64,000 bases of DNA from Karalla daura. Lineage: Eukaryota > Chordata > Actinopteri > Chaetodontiformes > Leiognathidae. The notes beneath the pieces were generated by a model, which saw only the letters and a program-made list of their open reading frames with translations, did not search any database and was not told where the DNA came from. Both the position numbers and the translations under genes were made by a program. The stretch is from contig JANZKI010000039.1 of the NCBI GenBank assembly GCA_029224185.1, positions 558,001-622,000 of the forward strand, given 5' to 3'. This document shows positions 51,524 to 63,897 of this stretch, in pieces (the stretch's first letter is position 1; every line of letters begins with the position of its first letter).

Positions 51524-53454
51524 CATATCTCAGCTCCAGGATCAAATCCGGCATCGGGATTGCTTTTTCCAGCGGGCGTGGGCCACCCCGGAGGCGGCTC
51601 ACACCCCAAATCGGGGGTTTGGGCGCGCTCGCTCGGGGTCGGGATCTCGGCCAAAACGACAGGTCCGGGGTGGTCGTTTTTTTCACTTTCGGCGAGCTTT
51701 AAAATCTCAGCTCCAGGATCAAATCCGGCATCGGGATTGCTTTTTCCAGTGAGCGTGGGCCACCCCGGAGGCGGCTCACACCCCAAATCGTTGGTTTGGG
51801 CTCGTTCGCTCGGGGTCGGGATCTCGGCCAAAACGACAGGTCCGGGGTGGTCGTTTTTTTCACTTTCGGCGAGCTTTCATATCTCAGCTCCAGGATCAAA
51901 TCCGGCATCGGGATTGCTTTTTCCAGTGAGCGTGGGCCACCCCGGAGGCGGCTCACACCCCAAATCGTGGGTTTGGGCGCGCTCGCTCGGGGTCGGGATC
52001 TCGGCCAAAACGACAGGTCCGGGGTGGTCGTTTTTTTCACTTTCGGCGAGCTTTAATATCTCAGCTCCAGGATCAAATCCGCCATTGGGATTGCTTTTTC
52101 CAGTGAGCGTGGGCCACCCCGGAGGCGGCTCACACCCCAAATCGTGGGTTTGGGCGCGCTCGCTCGGGGTCGGGATCTCGGCCGAAACGCCAGGTCCGGG
52201 GTGGTCGTTTTTTTCACTTTCGGCGAGCTTTAAAATCTCAGCTCCAGGATCAAATCCGGCATCGGGATTGCTTTTTCCAGTGAGCGTGGGCCACCCCGGA
52301 GGCGGCTCACACCCCAAATCGTTGGTTTGGGCTCGTTCGCTCGGGGTCGGGATCTCGGCCAAAACGACAGGTCCGGGGTGGTCGTTTTTTTCACTTTCGG
52401 CGAGCTTTCATATCTCAGCTCCAGGATCAAATCCGGCATCGGGATTGCTTTTTCCAGTGAGCGTGGGCCACCCCGGAGGCGGCTCACACCCCAAATGGTG
52501 GGTTTGGGCGCGCTCGCTCGGGGTCGGGATCTCGGCCAAAACGACAGGTCCGGGGTGGTCGTTTTTTTCACTTTCGGCGAGCTTTAAAATCTCAGCTCCA
52601 GGATCAAATCCGGCATCGGGATTGCTTTTTCCAGTGAGCGTGGGCCACCCCGGAGGCGGCTCACACCCCAAATCGTTGGTTTGGGCTCGTTCGCTCGGGG
52701 TCGGGATCTCGGCCAAAACGACAGGTCCGGGGTGGTCGTTTTTTTCACTTTCGGCGAGCTTTCATATCTCAGCTCCAGGATCAAATCCGGCATCGGGATT
52801 GCTTTTTCCAGTGAGCGTGGGCCACCCCGGAGGCGGCTCACACCCCAAATCGTGGGTTTGGGCGCGCTCGCTCGGGGTCGGGATCTCGGCCAAAACGACA
52901 GGTCCGGGGTGGTCGTTTTTTTCACCTTCGGCGAGCTTTAATATCTCAGCTCCAGGATCAAATCCGCCATTGGGATTGCTTTTTCCAGTGAGCGTGGGCC
53001 ACCCCGGAGGCGGCTCACACCCCAAATCGTGGGTTTGGGCGCGCTCGCTCGGGGTCGGGATCTCGGCCAAAACGACAGGTCCGGGGTGGTCGTTTTTTTC
53101 ACTTTCGGCGAGCTTTCATATCTCAGCTCCAGGATCAAATCCGGCATCGGGATTGCTTTTTCCAGTGAGCGTGGGCCACCCCGGAGGCGGCTCACACCCC
53201 AAATCGTGGGTTTGGGCGCGCTCGCTCGGGGTCGGGATCTCGGCCAAAACGACAGGTCCGGGGTGGTCGTTTTTTTCACTTTCGGCGAGCTTTAAAATCT
53301 CAGCTCCAGGATCAAATCCGGCATCGGGATTGCTTTTTCCAGTGAGCGTGGGCCACCCCGGAGGCGGCTCACACCCCAAATCGTTGGTTTGGGCTCGTTC
53401 GCTCGGGGTCGGGATCTCGGCCAAAACGACAGGTCCGGGGTGGTCGTTTTTTTC

Positions 53455-53808
53455 ACTTTCGGCGAGCTTTCATATCTCAGCTCCAGGATCAAATCCGGCA
53501 TCGGGATTGCTTTTTCCAGTGAGCGTGGGCCACCCCGGAGGCGGCTCACACCCCAAATCGTGGGTTTGGGCGCGCTCGCTCGGGGTCGGGATCTCGGCCA
53601 AAACGACAGGTCCGGGGTGGTCGTTTTTTTCACTTTCGGCGAGCTTTCATATCTCAGCTCCAGGATCAAATCCGGCATCGGGATTGCTTTTTCCAGTGAG
53701 CGTGGGCCACCCCGGAGGCGGCTCACACCCCAAATCGTGGGTTTGGGCGCGCTCGCTCGGGGTCGGGATCTCGGCCAAAACGACAGGTCCGGGGTGGTCG
53801 TTTTTTTC
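53455..53808. repeat. Single-monomer duplication (two like copies in a row)
   Basis: Two successive monomers of the same TTTCATATC type, with no difference seen, sit where the related block at about 48.3 kb has one. The offset between the blocks changes here from 29 to 30 monomers. This is the smallest copy-number step visible. Confidence 0.7.
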
Positions 53809-54485
53809 ACCTTCGGCGAGCTTTAATATCTCAGCTCCAGGATCAAATCCGCCATTGGGATTGCTTTTTCCAGTGAGCGTGGGCCACCCCGGAGGCGGCT
53901 CACACCCCAAATCGTGGGTTTGGGCGCGCTCGCTCGGGGTCGGGATCTCGGCCGAAACGCCAGGTCCGGGGTGGTCGTTTTTTTCACTTTCGGAGAGCTT
54001 TAAAATCTCAGCTCCAGGATCAAATCCGGCATCGGGATTGCTTTTTCCAGTGAGCGTGGGCCACCCCGGAGGCGGCTCACACCCCAAATCGTTGGTTTGG
54101 GCTCGTTCGCTCGGGGTCGGGATCTCGGCCAAAACGACAGGTCCGGGGTGGTCGTTTTTTTCACTTTCGGCGAGCTTTCATATCTCAGCTCCAGGATCAA
54201 ATCCGGCATCGGGATTGCTTTTTCCAGTGAGCGTGGGCCACCCCGGAGGCGGCTCACACCCCAAATCGTGGGTTTGGGCGCGCTCGCTCGGGGTCGGGAT
54301 CTCGGCCAAAACGACAGGTCCGGGGTGGTCGTTTTTTTCACTTTCGGCGAGCTTTAATATCTCAGCTCCAGGATCAAATCCGCCATTGGGATTGCTTTTT
54401 CCAGTGAGCGTGGGCCACCCCGGAGGCGGCTCACACCCCAAATCGTGGGTTTGGGCGCGCTCGCTCGGGGTCGGGATCTCGGCCG

Positions 54486-57400
54486 AAACGCCAGGTCCGG
54501 GGTGGTCGTTTTTTTCACTTTCGGAGAGCTTTAATATCTCATCTCCAGGATCAAATCCGGCATCGGGATTGCTGTCTCCAGTGAGCGTGGGCCACCCCGG
54601 AGGCGGCTCACACCCCAAATGGTGGGTTTGGGCTCGCTCGCTCGGGGTCGGGATCTCGGCCAAAACGACAGGTCCGGGGTGGTCGTTTTTTTCACTTTCG
54701 GCGAGCTTTAAAATCTCAGCTCCAGGATCAAATCCGGCATCGGGATTGCTTTTTCCAGTGAGCGTGGGCCACCCCGGAGGCGGCTCACACCCCAAATGGT
54801 GGGTTTGGGCTCGCTCGCTCGGGGTCGGGATCTCGGCCAAAACGACAGGTCCGGGGTGGTCATTTTTTTCACTTTCGGCGAGCTTTAAAATCTCAGCTCC
54901 AGGATCAAATCCGGCATCGGGATTGCTTTTTCCAGTGAGCGTGGGCCACCCCGGAGGCGGCTCACACCCCAAATGGTGGGTTTGGGCGCGCTCGCTCGGG
55001 GTCGGGATCTCGGCCAAAACGACAGGTCCGGGGTGGTCGTTTTTTTCACTTTCGGCGAGCTTTAAAATCTCAGCTCCAGGATCAAATCCGGCATCGGGAT
55101 TGCTTTTTCCAGTGAGCGTGGGCCACCCCGGAGGCGGCTCACACCCCAAATCGTTGGTTTGGGCTCGTTCGCTCGGGGTCGGGATCTCGGCCAAAACGAC
55201 AGGTCCGGGGTGGTCGTTTTTTTCACTTTCGGCGAGCTTTCATATCTCAGCTCCAGGATCAAATCCGGCATCGGGATTGCTTTTTCCAGTGAGCGTGGGC
55301 CACCCCGGAGGCGGCTCACACCCCAAATCGTGGGTTTGGGCGCGCTCGCTCGGGGTCGGGATCTCGGCCAAAACGACAGGTCCGGGGTGGTCGTTTTTTT
55401 CACCTTCGGCGAGCTTTAATATCTCAGCTCCAGGATCAAATCCGCCATTGGGATTGCTTTTTCCAGTGAGCGTGGGCCACCCCGGAGGCGGCTCACACCC
55501 CAAATCGTGGGTTTGGGCGCGCTCGCTCGGGGTCGGGATCTCGGCCAAAACGACAGGTCCGGGGTGGTCGTTTTTTTCACTTTCGGCGAGCTTTCATATC
55601 TCAGCTCCAGGATCAAATCCGGCATCGGGATTGCTTTTTCCAGTGAGCGTGGGCCACCCCGGAGGCGGCTCACACCCCAAATCGTGGGTTTGGGCGCGCT
55701 CGCTCGGGGTCGGGATCTCGGCCAAAACGACAGGTCCGGGGTGGTCGTTTTTTTCACTTTCGGCGAGCTTTAAAATCTCAGCTCCAGGATCAAATCCGGC
55801 ATCGGGATTGCTTTTTCCAGTGAGCGTGGGCCACCCCGGAGGCGGCTCACACCCCAAATCGTTGGTTTGGGCTCGTTCGCTCGGGGTCGGGATCTCGGCC
55901 AAAACGACAGGTCCGGGGTGGTCGTTTTTTTCACTTTCGGCGAGCTTTCATATCTCAGCTCCAGGATCAAATCCGGCATCGGGATTGCTTTTTCCAGTGA
56001 GCGTGGGCCACCCCGGAGGCGGCTCACACCCCAAATCGTGGGTTTGGGCGCGCTCGCTCGGGGTCGGGATCTCGGCCAAAACGACAGGTCCGGGGTGGTC
56101 GTTTTTTTCACCTTCGGCGAGCTTTAATATCTCAGCTCCAGGATCAAATCCGCCATTGGGATTGCTTTTTCCAGTGAGCGTGGGCCACCCCGGAGGCGGC
56201 TCACACCCCAAATCGTGGGTTTGGGCGCGCTCGCTCGGGGTCGGGATCTCGGCCGAAACGCCAGGTCCGGGGTGGTCGTTTTTTTCACTTTCGGAGAGCT
56301 TTAAAATCTCAGCTCCAGGATCAAATCCGGCATCGGGATTGCTTTTTCCAGTGAGCGTGGGCCACCCCGGAGGCGGCTCACACCCCAAATCGTTGGTTTG
56401 GGCTCGTTCGCTCGGGGTCGGGATCTCGGCCAAAACGACAGGTCCGGGGTGGTCGTTTTTTTCACTTTCGGCGAGCTTTCATATCTCAGCTCCAGGATCA
56501 AATCCGGCATCGGGATTGCTTTTTCCAGTGAGCGTGGGCCACCCCGGAGGCGGCTCACACCCCAAATCGTGGGTTTGGGCGCGCTCGCTCGGGGTCGGGA
56601 TCTCGGCCAAAACGACAGGTCCGGGGTGGTCGTTTTTTTCACTTTCGGCGAGCTTTAATATCTCAGCTCCAGGATCAAATCCGCCATTGGGATTGCTTTT
56701 TCCAGTGAGCGTGGGCCACCCCGGAGGCGGCTCACACCCCAAATCGTGGGTTTGGGCGCGCTCGCTCGGGGTCGGGATCTCGGCCGAAACGCCAGGTCCG
56801 GGGTGGTCGTTTTTTTCACTTTCGGAGAGCTTTAATATCTCATCTCCAGGATCAAATCCGGCATCGGGATTGCTGTCTCCAGTGAGCGTGGGCCACCCCG
56901 GAGGCGGCTCACACCCCAAATGGTGGGTTTGGGCTCGCTCGCTCGGGGTCGGGATCTCGGCCAAAACGACAGGTCCGGGGTGGTCGTTTTTTTCACTTTC
57001 GGCGAGCTTTAAAATCTCAGCTCCAGGATCAAATCCGGCATCGGGATTGCTTTTTCCAGTGAGCGTGGGCCACCCCGGAGGCGGCTCACACCCCAAATCG
57101 TTGGTTTGGGCTCGTTCGCTCGGGGTCGGGATTTCGGCCAAAACGACAGGTCCGGGGTGGTCGTTTTTTTCACTTTCGGCGAGCTTTAATATCTCATCTC
57201 CAGGATCAAATCCGGCATCGGGATTGCTTTTTCCAGTGAGCGTGGGCCACCCCGGAGGCGGCTCACACCCCAAATGGTGGGTTTGGGCTCGCTCGCTCGG
57301 GGTCGGGATCTCGGCCAAAACGACAGGTCCGGGGTGGTCATTTTTTTCACTTTCGGCGAGCTTTAAAATCTCAGCTCCAGGATCAAATCCGGCATCGGGA

Positions 57401-57848
57401 TTGCTTTTTCCAGTGAGCGTGGGCCACCCCGGAGGCGGCTCACACCCCAAATGGTGGGTTTGGGCTCGCTCGCTCGGGGTCGGGATTTCGGCCAAAACGA
57501 CAGGTCCGGGGTGGTCGTTTTTTTCACTTTCGGCGAGCTTTAATATCTCAGCTCCAGGATCAAATCCGGCATCGGGATGGCTTTTTCCAGTGAGCGTGGG
57601 CCACTCCGGAGGCGGCTCACACCCCAATTCGGGGGTTTGGGCGCGCTCGCTCGGGGTCGGGATCTCGGCCGAAACGACAGGTCCGGGGTGGTCGTTTTTT
57701 TCACTTTCGGCGAGCTTTAATATCTCAGCTCCAGGATCAAATCCGGCATCGGGATTGCTTTTTCCAGTGAGCGTGGGCCACCCCGGAGGCGGCTCACACC
57801 CCAAATCGTGGGTTTGGGCGCGCTCGCTCGGGGTCGGGATCTCGGCCA
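54486..57848. repeat. 19-monomer tandem duplication, copy 1
   Basis: 3,363 bp (19 monomers) repeated directly next door. The left limit is the mismatch at 54,485 (CCGAAACGCC) against 57,848 (CCAAAACGCC). The ordered monomer types and the translated frames agree across the whole unit. Confidence 0.88.
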
Positions 57849-58557
57849 AAACGCCAGGTCCGGGGTGGTCGTTTTTTTCACTTTCGGAGAGCTTTAATAT
57901 CTCATCTCCAGGATCAAATCCGGCATCGGGATTGCTGTCTCCAGTGAGCGTGGGCCACCCCGGAGGCGGCTCACACCCCAAATGGTGGGTTTGGGCTCGC
58001 TCGCTCGGGGTCGGGATCTCGGCCAAAACGACAGGTCCGGGGTGGTCGTTTTTTTCACTTTCGGCGAGCTTTAAAATCTCAGCTCCAGGATCAAATCCGG
58101 CATCGGGATTGCTTTTTCCAGTGAGCGTGGGCCACCCCGGAGGCGGCTCACACCCCAAATGGTGGGTTTGGGCTCGCTCGCTCGGGGTCGGGATCTCGGC
58201 CAAAACGACAGGTCCGGGGTGGTCATTTTTTTCACTTTCGGCGAGCTTTAAAATCTCAGCTCCAGGATCAAATCCGGCATCGGGATTGCTTTTTCCAGTG
58301 AGCGTGGGCCACCCCGGAGGCGGCTCACACCCCAAATGGTGGGTTTGGGCGCGCTCGCTCGGGGTCGGGATCTCGGCCAAAACGACAGGTCCGGGGTGGT
58401 CGTTTTTTTCACTTTCGGCGAGCTTTAAAATCTCAGCTCCAGGATCAAATCCGGCATCGGGATTGCTTTTTCCAGTGAGCGTGGGCCACCCCGGAGGCGG
58501 CTCACACCCCAAATCGTTGGTTTGGGCTCGTTCGCTCGGGGTCGGGATCTCGGCCAA
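56479..58557 (-). other. Longest open frame of the 59-residue repeat; probably not a gene
   Basis: Because 177 = 3 x 59, one minus-strand frame stays open through successive copies and would encode a proline-rich 59-residue repeat with motifs such as AEIPTPSERAQT, GCEPPPGWPTLTG and NPDAGFDPG. This stretch of 692 codons is the longest complete one. The frame is open except where monomer position 17 is C, which gives TGA. It has no ATG here (the apparent start is TTG), no signal peptide, no membrane segment and no non-repeat end. Third-position GC (about 61%) is no higher than first-position (about 66%), unlike most GC-rich genes. The recurrent differences are mostly nonsynonymous. A repeat-protein exon or recoded TGA cannot be excluded from sequence alone, but I judge it non-coding. 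Confidence 0.2.
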
Positions 58558-61211
58558 AACGACAGGTCCGGGGTGGTCGTTTTTTTCACTTTCGGCGAGC
58601 TTTCATATCTCAGCTCCAGGATCAAATCCGGCATCGGGATTGCTTTTTCCAGTGAGCGTGGGCCACCCCGGAGGCGGCTCACACCCCAAATCGTGGGTTT
58701 GGGCGCGCTCGCTCGGGGTCGGGATCTCGGCCAAAACGACAGGTCCGGGGTGGTCGTTTTTTTCACCTTCGGCGAGCTTTAATATCTCAGCTCCAGGATC
58801 AAATCCGCCATTGGGATTGCTTTTTCCAGTGAGCGTGGGCCACCCCGGAGGCGGCTCACACCCCAAATCGTGGGTTTGGGCGCGCTCGCTCGGGGTCGGG
58901 ATCTCGGCCAAAACGACAGGTCCGGGGTGGTCGTTTTTTTCACTTTCGGCGAGCTTTCATATCTCAGCTCCAGGATCAAATCCGGCATCGGGATTGCTTT
59001 TTCCAGTGAGCGTGGGCCACCCCGGAGGCGGCTCACACCCCAAATCGTGGGTTTGGGCGCGCTCGCTCGGGGTCGGGATCTCGGCCAAAACGACAGGTCC
59101 GGGGTGGTCGTTTTTTTCACTTTCGGCGAGCTTTAAAATCTCAGCTCCAGGATCAAATCCGGCATCGGGATTGCTTTTTCCAGTGAGCGTGGGCCACCCC
59201 GGAGGCGGCTCACACCCCAAATCGTTGGTTTGGGCTCGTTCGCTCGGGGTCGGGATCTCGGCCAAAACGACAGGTCCGGGGTGGTCGTTTTTTTCACTTT
59301 CGGCGAGCTTTCATATCTCAGCTCCAGGATCAAATCCGGCATCGGGATTGCTTTTTCCAGTGAGCGTGGGCCACCCCGGAGGCGGCTCACACCCCAAATC
59401 GTGGGTTTGGGCGCGCTCGCTCGGGGTCGGGATCTCGGCCAAAACGACAGGTCCGGGGTGGTCGTTTTTTTCACCTTCGGCGAGCTTTAATATCTCAGCT
59501 CCAGGATCAAATCCGCCATTGGGATTGCTTTTTCCAGTGAGCGTGGGCCACCCCGGAGGCGGCTCACACCCCAAATCGTGGGTTTGGGCGCGCTCGCTCG
59601 GGGTCGGGATCTCGGCCGAAACGCCAGGTCCGGGGTGGTCGTTTTTTTCACTTTCGGAGAGCTTTAAAATCTCAGCTCCAGGATCAAATCCGGCATCGGG
59701 ATTGCTTTTTCCAGTGAGCGTGGGCCACCCCGGAGGCGGCTCACACCCCAAATCGTTGGTTTGGGCTCGTTCGCTCGGGGTCGGGATCTCGGCCAAAACG
59801 ACAGGTCCGGGGTGGTCGTTTTTTTCACTTTCGGCGAGCTTTCATATCTCAGCTCCAGGATCAAATCCGGCATCGGGATTGCTTTTTCCAGTGAGCGTGG
59901 GCCACCCCGGAGGCGGCTCACACCCCAAATCGTGGGTTTGGGCGCGCTCGCTCGGGGTCGGGATCTCGGCCAAAACGACAGGTCCGGGGTGGTCGTTTTT
60001 TTCACTTTCGGCGAGCTTTAATATCTCAGCTCCAGGATCAAATCCGCCATTGGGATTGCTTTTTCCAGTGAGCGTGGGCCACCCCGGAGGCGGCTCACAC
60101 CCCAAATCGTGGGTTTGGGCGCGCTCGCTCGGGGTCGGGATCTCGGCCGAAACGCCAGGTCCGGGGTGGTCGTTTTTTTCACTTTCGGAGAGCTTTAATA
60201 TCTCATCTCCAGGATCAAATCCGGCATCGGGATTGCTGTCTCCAGTGAGCGTGGGCCACCCCGGAGGCGGCTCACACCCCAAATGGTGGGTTTGGGCTCG
60301 CTCGCTCGGGGTCGGGATCTCGGCCAAAACGACAGGTCCGGGGTGGTCGTTTTTTTCACTTTCGGCGAGCTTTAAAATCTCAGCTCCAGGATCAAATCCG
60401 GCATCGGGATTGCTTTTTCCAGTGAGCGTGGGCCACCCCGGAGGCGGCTCACACCCCAAATCGTTGGTTTGGGCTCGTTCGCTCGGGGTCGGGATTTCGG
60501 CCAAAACGACAGGTCCGGGGTGGTCGTTTTTTTCACTTTCGGCGAGCTTTAATATCTCATCTCCAGGATCAAATCCGGCATCGGGATTGCTTTTTCCAGT
60601 GAGCGTGGGCCACCCCGGAGGCGGCTCACACCCCAAATGGTGGGTTTGGGCTCGCTCGCTCGGGGTCGGGATCTCGGCCAAAACGACAGGTCCGGGGTGG
60701 TCATTTTTTTCACTTTCGGCGAGCTTTAAAATCTCAGCTCCAGGATCAAATCCGGCATCGGGATTGCTTTTTCCAGTGAGCGTGGGCCACCCCGGAGGCG
60801 GCTCACACCCCAAATGGTGGGTTTGGGCTCGCTCGCTCGGGGTCGGGATTTCGGCCAAAACGACAGGTCCGGGGTGGTCGTTTTTTTCACTTTCGGCGAG
60901 CTTTAATATCTCAGCTCCAGGATCAAATCCGGCATCGGGATGGCTTTTTCCAGTGAGCGTGGGCCACTCCGGAGGCGGCTCACACCCCAATTCGGGGGTT
61001 TGGGCGCGCTCGCTCGGGGTCGGGATCTCGGCCGAAACGACAGGTCCGGGGTGGTCGTTTTTTTCACTTTCGGCGAGCTTTAATATCTCAGCTCCAGGAT
61101 CAAATCCGGCATCGGGATTGCTTTTTCCAGTGAGCGTGGGCCACCCCGGAGGCGGCTCACACCCCAAATCGTGGGTTTGGGCGCGCTCGCTCGGGGTCGG
61201 GATCTCGGCCA
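57849..61211. repeat. 19-monomer tandem duplication, copy 2
   Basis: Adjacent second copy. Similarity at this offset ends at 61,216, only five bases beyond one unit, where 57,854 C faces 61,217 A. The junction therefore falls in the five bases 57,849-57,853 (AAACG), inside a hybrid monomer. Confidence 0.88.
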
Positions 61212-62674
61212 AAACGACAGGTCCGGGGTGGTCGTTTTTTTCACTTTCGGCGAGCTTTCATATCTCAGCTCCAGGATCAAATCCGGCATCGGGATTGCTT
61301 TTTCCAGTGAGCGTGGGCCACCCCGGAGGCGGCTCACACCCCAAATCGTGGGTTTGGGCGCGCTCGCTCGGGGTCGGGATCTCGGCCAAAACGACAGGTC
61401 CGGGGTGGTCGTTTTTTTCACTTTCGGCGAGCTTGAATATCTCAGCTCCAGGATCAAATCCGCCATTGGGATTGCTTTTTCCAGTGAGCGTGGGCCACCC
61501 CGGAGGCGGCTCACACCCCAAATCGTGGGTTTGGGCGCGCTCGCTCGGGGTCGGGATCTCGGCCAAAACGACAGGTCCGGGGTGGTCGTTTTTTTCACTT
61601 TCGGCGAGCTTTCATATCTCAGCTCCAGGATCAAATCCGGCATCGGGATTGCTTTTTCCAGTGAGCGTGGGCCACCCCGGAGGCGGCTCACACCCCAAAT
61701 CGTGGGTTTGGGCGCGCTCGCTCGGGGTCGGGATCTCGGCCAAAACGACAGGTCCGGGGTGGTCGTTTTTTTCACTTTCGGCGAGCTTTAATATCTCAGC
61801 TCCAGGATCAAATCCGCCATTGGGATTGCTTTTTCCAGTGAGCGTGGGCCACCCCGGAGGCGGCTCACACCCCAAATCGTGGGTTTGGGCGCGCTCGCTC
61901 GGGGTCGGGATCTCGGCCGAAACGCCAGGTCCGGGGTGGTCGTTTTTTTCACTTTCGGAGAGCTTTAATATCTCATCTCCAGGATCAAATCCGGCATCGG
62001 GATTGCTGTCTCCAGTGAGCGTGGGCCACCCCGGAGGCGGCTCACACCCCAAATGGTGGGTTTGGGCTCGCTCGCTCGGGGTCGGGATCTCGGCCAAAAC
62101 GACAGGTCCGGGGTGGTCGTTTTTTTCACTTTCGGCGAGCTTTCATATCTCAGCTCCAGGATCAAATCCGGCATCGGGATTGCTTTTTCCAGTGAGCGTG
62201 GGCCACCCCGGAGGCGGCTCACACCCCAAATCGTGGGTTTGGGCGCGCTCGCTCGGGGTCGGGATCTCGGCCAAAACGACAGGTCCGGGGTGGTCGTTTT
62301 TTTCACTTTCGGCGAGCTTTCATATCTCAGCTCCAGGATCAAATCCGGCATCGGGATTGCTGTTTCCAGTGAGCGTGGGCCACCCCGGAGGCGGCTCACA
62401 CCCCAAATCGTGGGTTTGGGCGCGCTCGCTCGGGGTCGGGATCTCGGCCGAAACGACAGGTCCGGGGTGGTCGTTTTTTTCACTTTCGGCGAGCTTTAAT
62501 ATCTCATCTCCAGGATCAAATCCGGCATCGGGATTGCTGTTTCCAGTGAGCGTGGGCCACCCCGGAGGCGGCTCACACCCCAAATGGTGGGTTTGGGCTC
62601 GCTCGCTCGGGGTCGGGATCTCGGCCAAAACGACAGGTCCGGGGTGGTCGTTTTTTTCACTTTCGGCGAGCTTT
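60561..62674. repeat. 12-monomer block (63-monomer offset), copy 2
   Basis: Partner of 49,410-51,523, containing marker block 5. Its left part overlaps copy 2 of the 19-monomer duplication, so the window end is a mosaic of two earlier sources. Confidence 0.75.
61080..61775. repeat. Marker block 5 (TTGAATATC monomer)
   Basis: Same block 63 monomers (11,151 bp) after marker block 4. The end of the 19-monomer duplication (about 61,216) lies inside its first monomers. Confidence 0.85.
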
Positions 62675-63897
62675 AATATCTCAGCTCCAGGATCAAATCC
62701 GGCATCGGGATTGCTTTTTCCAGTGAGCGTGGGCCACCCCGGAGGCAGCTCACACCCCAAATCGTGGGTTTGGGCGCGCTCGCTCGGGGTCGGGATCTCG
62801 GCCAAAACGACAGGTCCGGGGTGGTCGTTTTTTTCACTTTCGGCGAGCTTTCATATCTCAGCTCCAGGATCAAATCCGGCATCGGGATTGCTTTTTCCAG
62901 TGGGCGTGGGCCACCCCGGAGGCGGCTCACACCCCAAATCGGGGGTTTGGGCGCGCTCGCTCGGGGTCGGGATCTCGGCCAAAACGACAGGTCCGGGGTG
63001 GTCGTTTTTTTCACTTTCGGCGAGCTTTAAAATCTCAGCTCCAGGATCAAATCCGGCATCGGGATTGCTTTTTCCAGTGAGCGTGGGCCACCCCGGAGGC
63101 GGCTCACACCCCAAATCGTTGGTTTGGGCTCGTTCGCTCGGGGTTGGGATTTCGGCCAAAACGCCAGGTCCGGGGTGGTCGTTTTTTTCACTTTCGGCGA
63201 GCTTTCATATCTCAGCTCCAGGATCAAATCCGGCATCGGGATTGCTTTTTCCAGTGAGCGTGGGCCACCCCGGAGGCGGCTCACACCCCAAATCGTGGGT
63301 TTGGGCGCGCTCGCTCGGGGTCGGGATCTCGGCCAAAACGACAGGTCCGGGGTGGTCGTTTTTTTCACTTTCGGCGAGCTTTAATATCTCAGCTCCAGGA
63401 TCAAATCCGCCATTGGGATTGCTTTTTCCAGTGAGCGTGGGCCACCCCGGAGGCGGCTCACACCCCAAATCGTGGGTTTGGGCGCGCTCGCTCGGGGTCG
63501 GGATCTCGGCCAAAACGACAGGTCCGGGGTGGTCGTTTTTTTCACTTTCGGCGAGCTTTCATATCTCAGCTCCAGGATCAAATCCGGCATCGGGATTGCT
63601 TTTTCCAGTGAGCGTGGGCCACCCCGGAGGCGGCTCACACCCCAAATCGTGGGTTTGGGCGCGCTCGCTCGGGGTCGGGATCTCGGCCAAAACGACAGGT
63701 CCGGGGTGGTCGTTTTTTTCACTTTCGGCGAGCTTTAATATCTCAGCTCCAGGATCAAATCCGCCATTGGGATTGCTTTTTCCAGTGAGCGTGGGCCACC
63801 CCGGAGGCGGCTCACACCCCAAATCGTGGGTTTGGGCGCGCTCGCTCGGGGTCGGGATCTCGGCCGAAACGCCAGGTCCGGGGTGGTCGTTTTTTTC

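Noticed and set aside
56479..58557. A 692-codon minus-strand ORF as a repetitive protein gene
   Set aside because: It is one of many ORFs created by a 177-bp period. It has no ATG start, no unique ends, mostly nonsynonymous variation, and TGA in many neighbouring copies.
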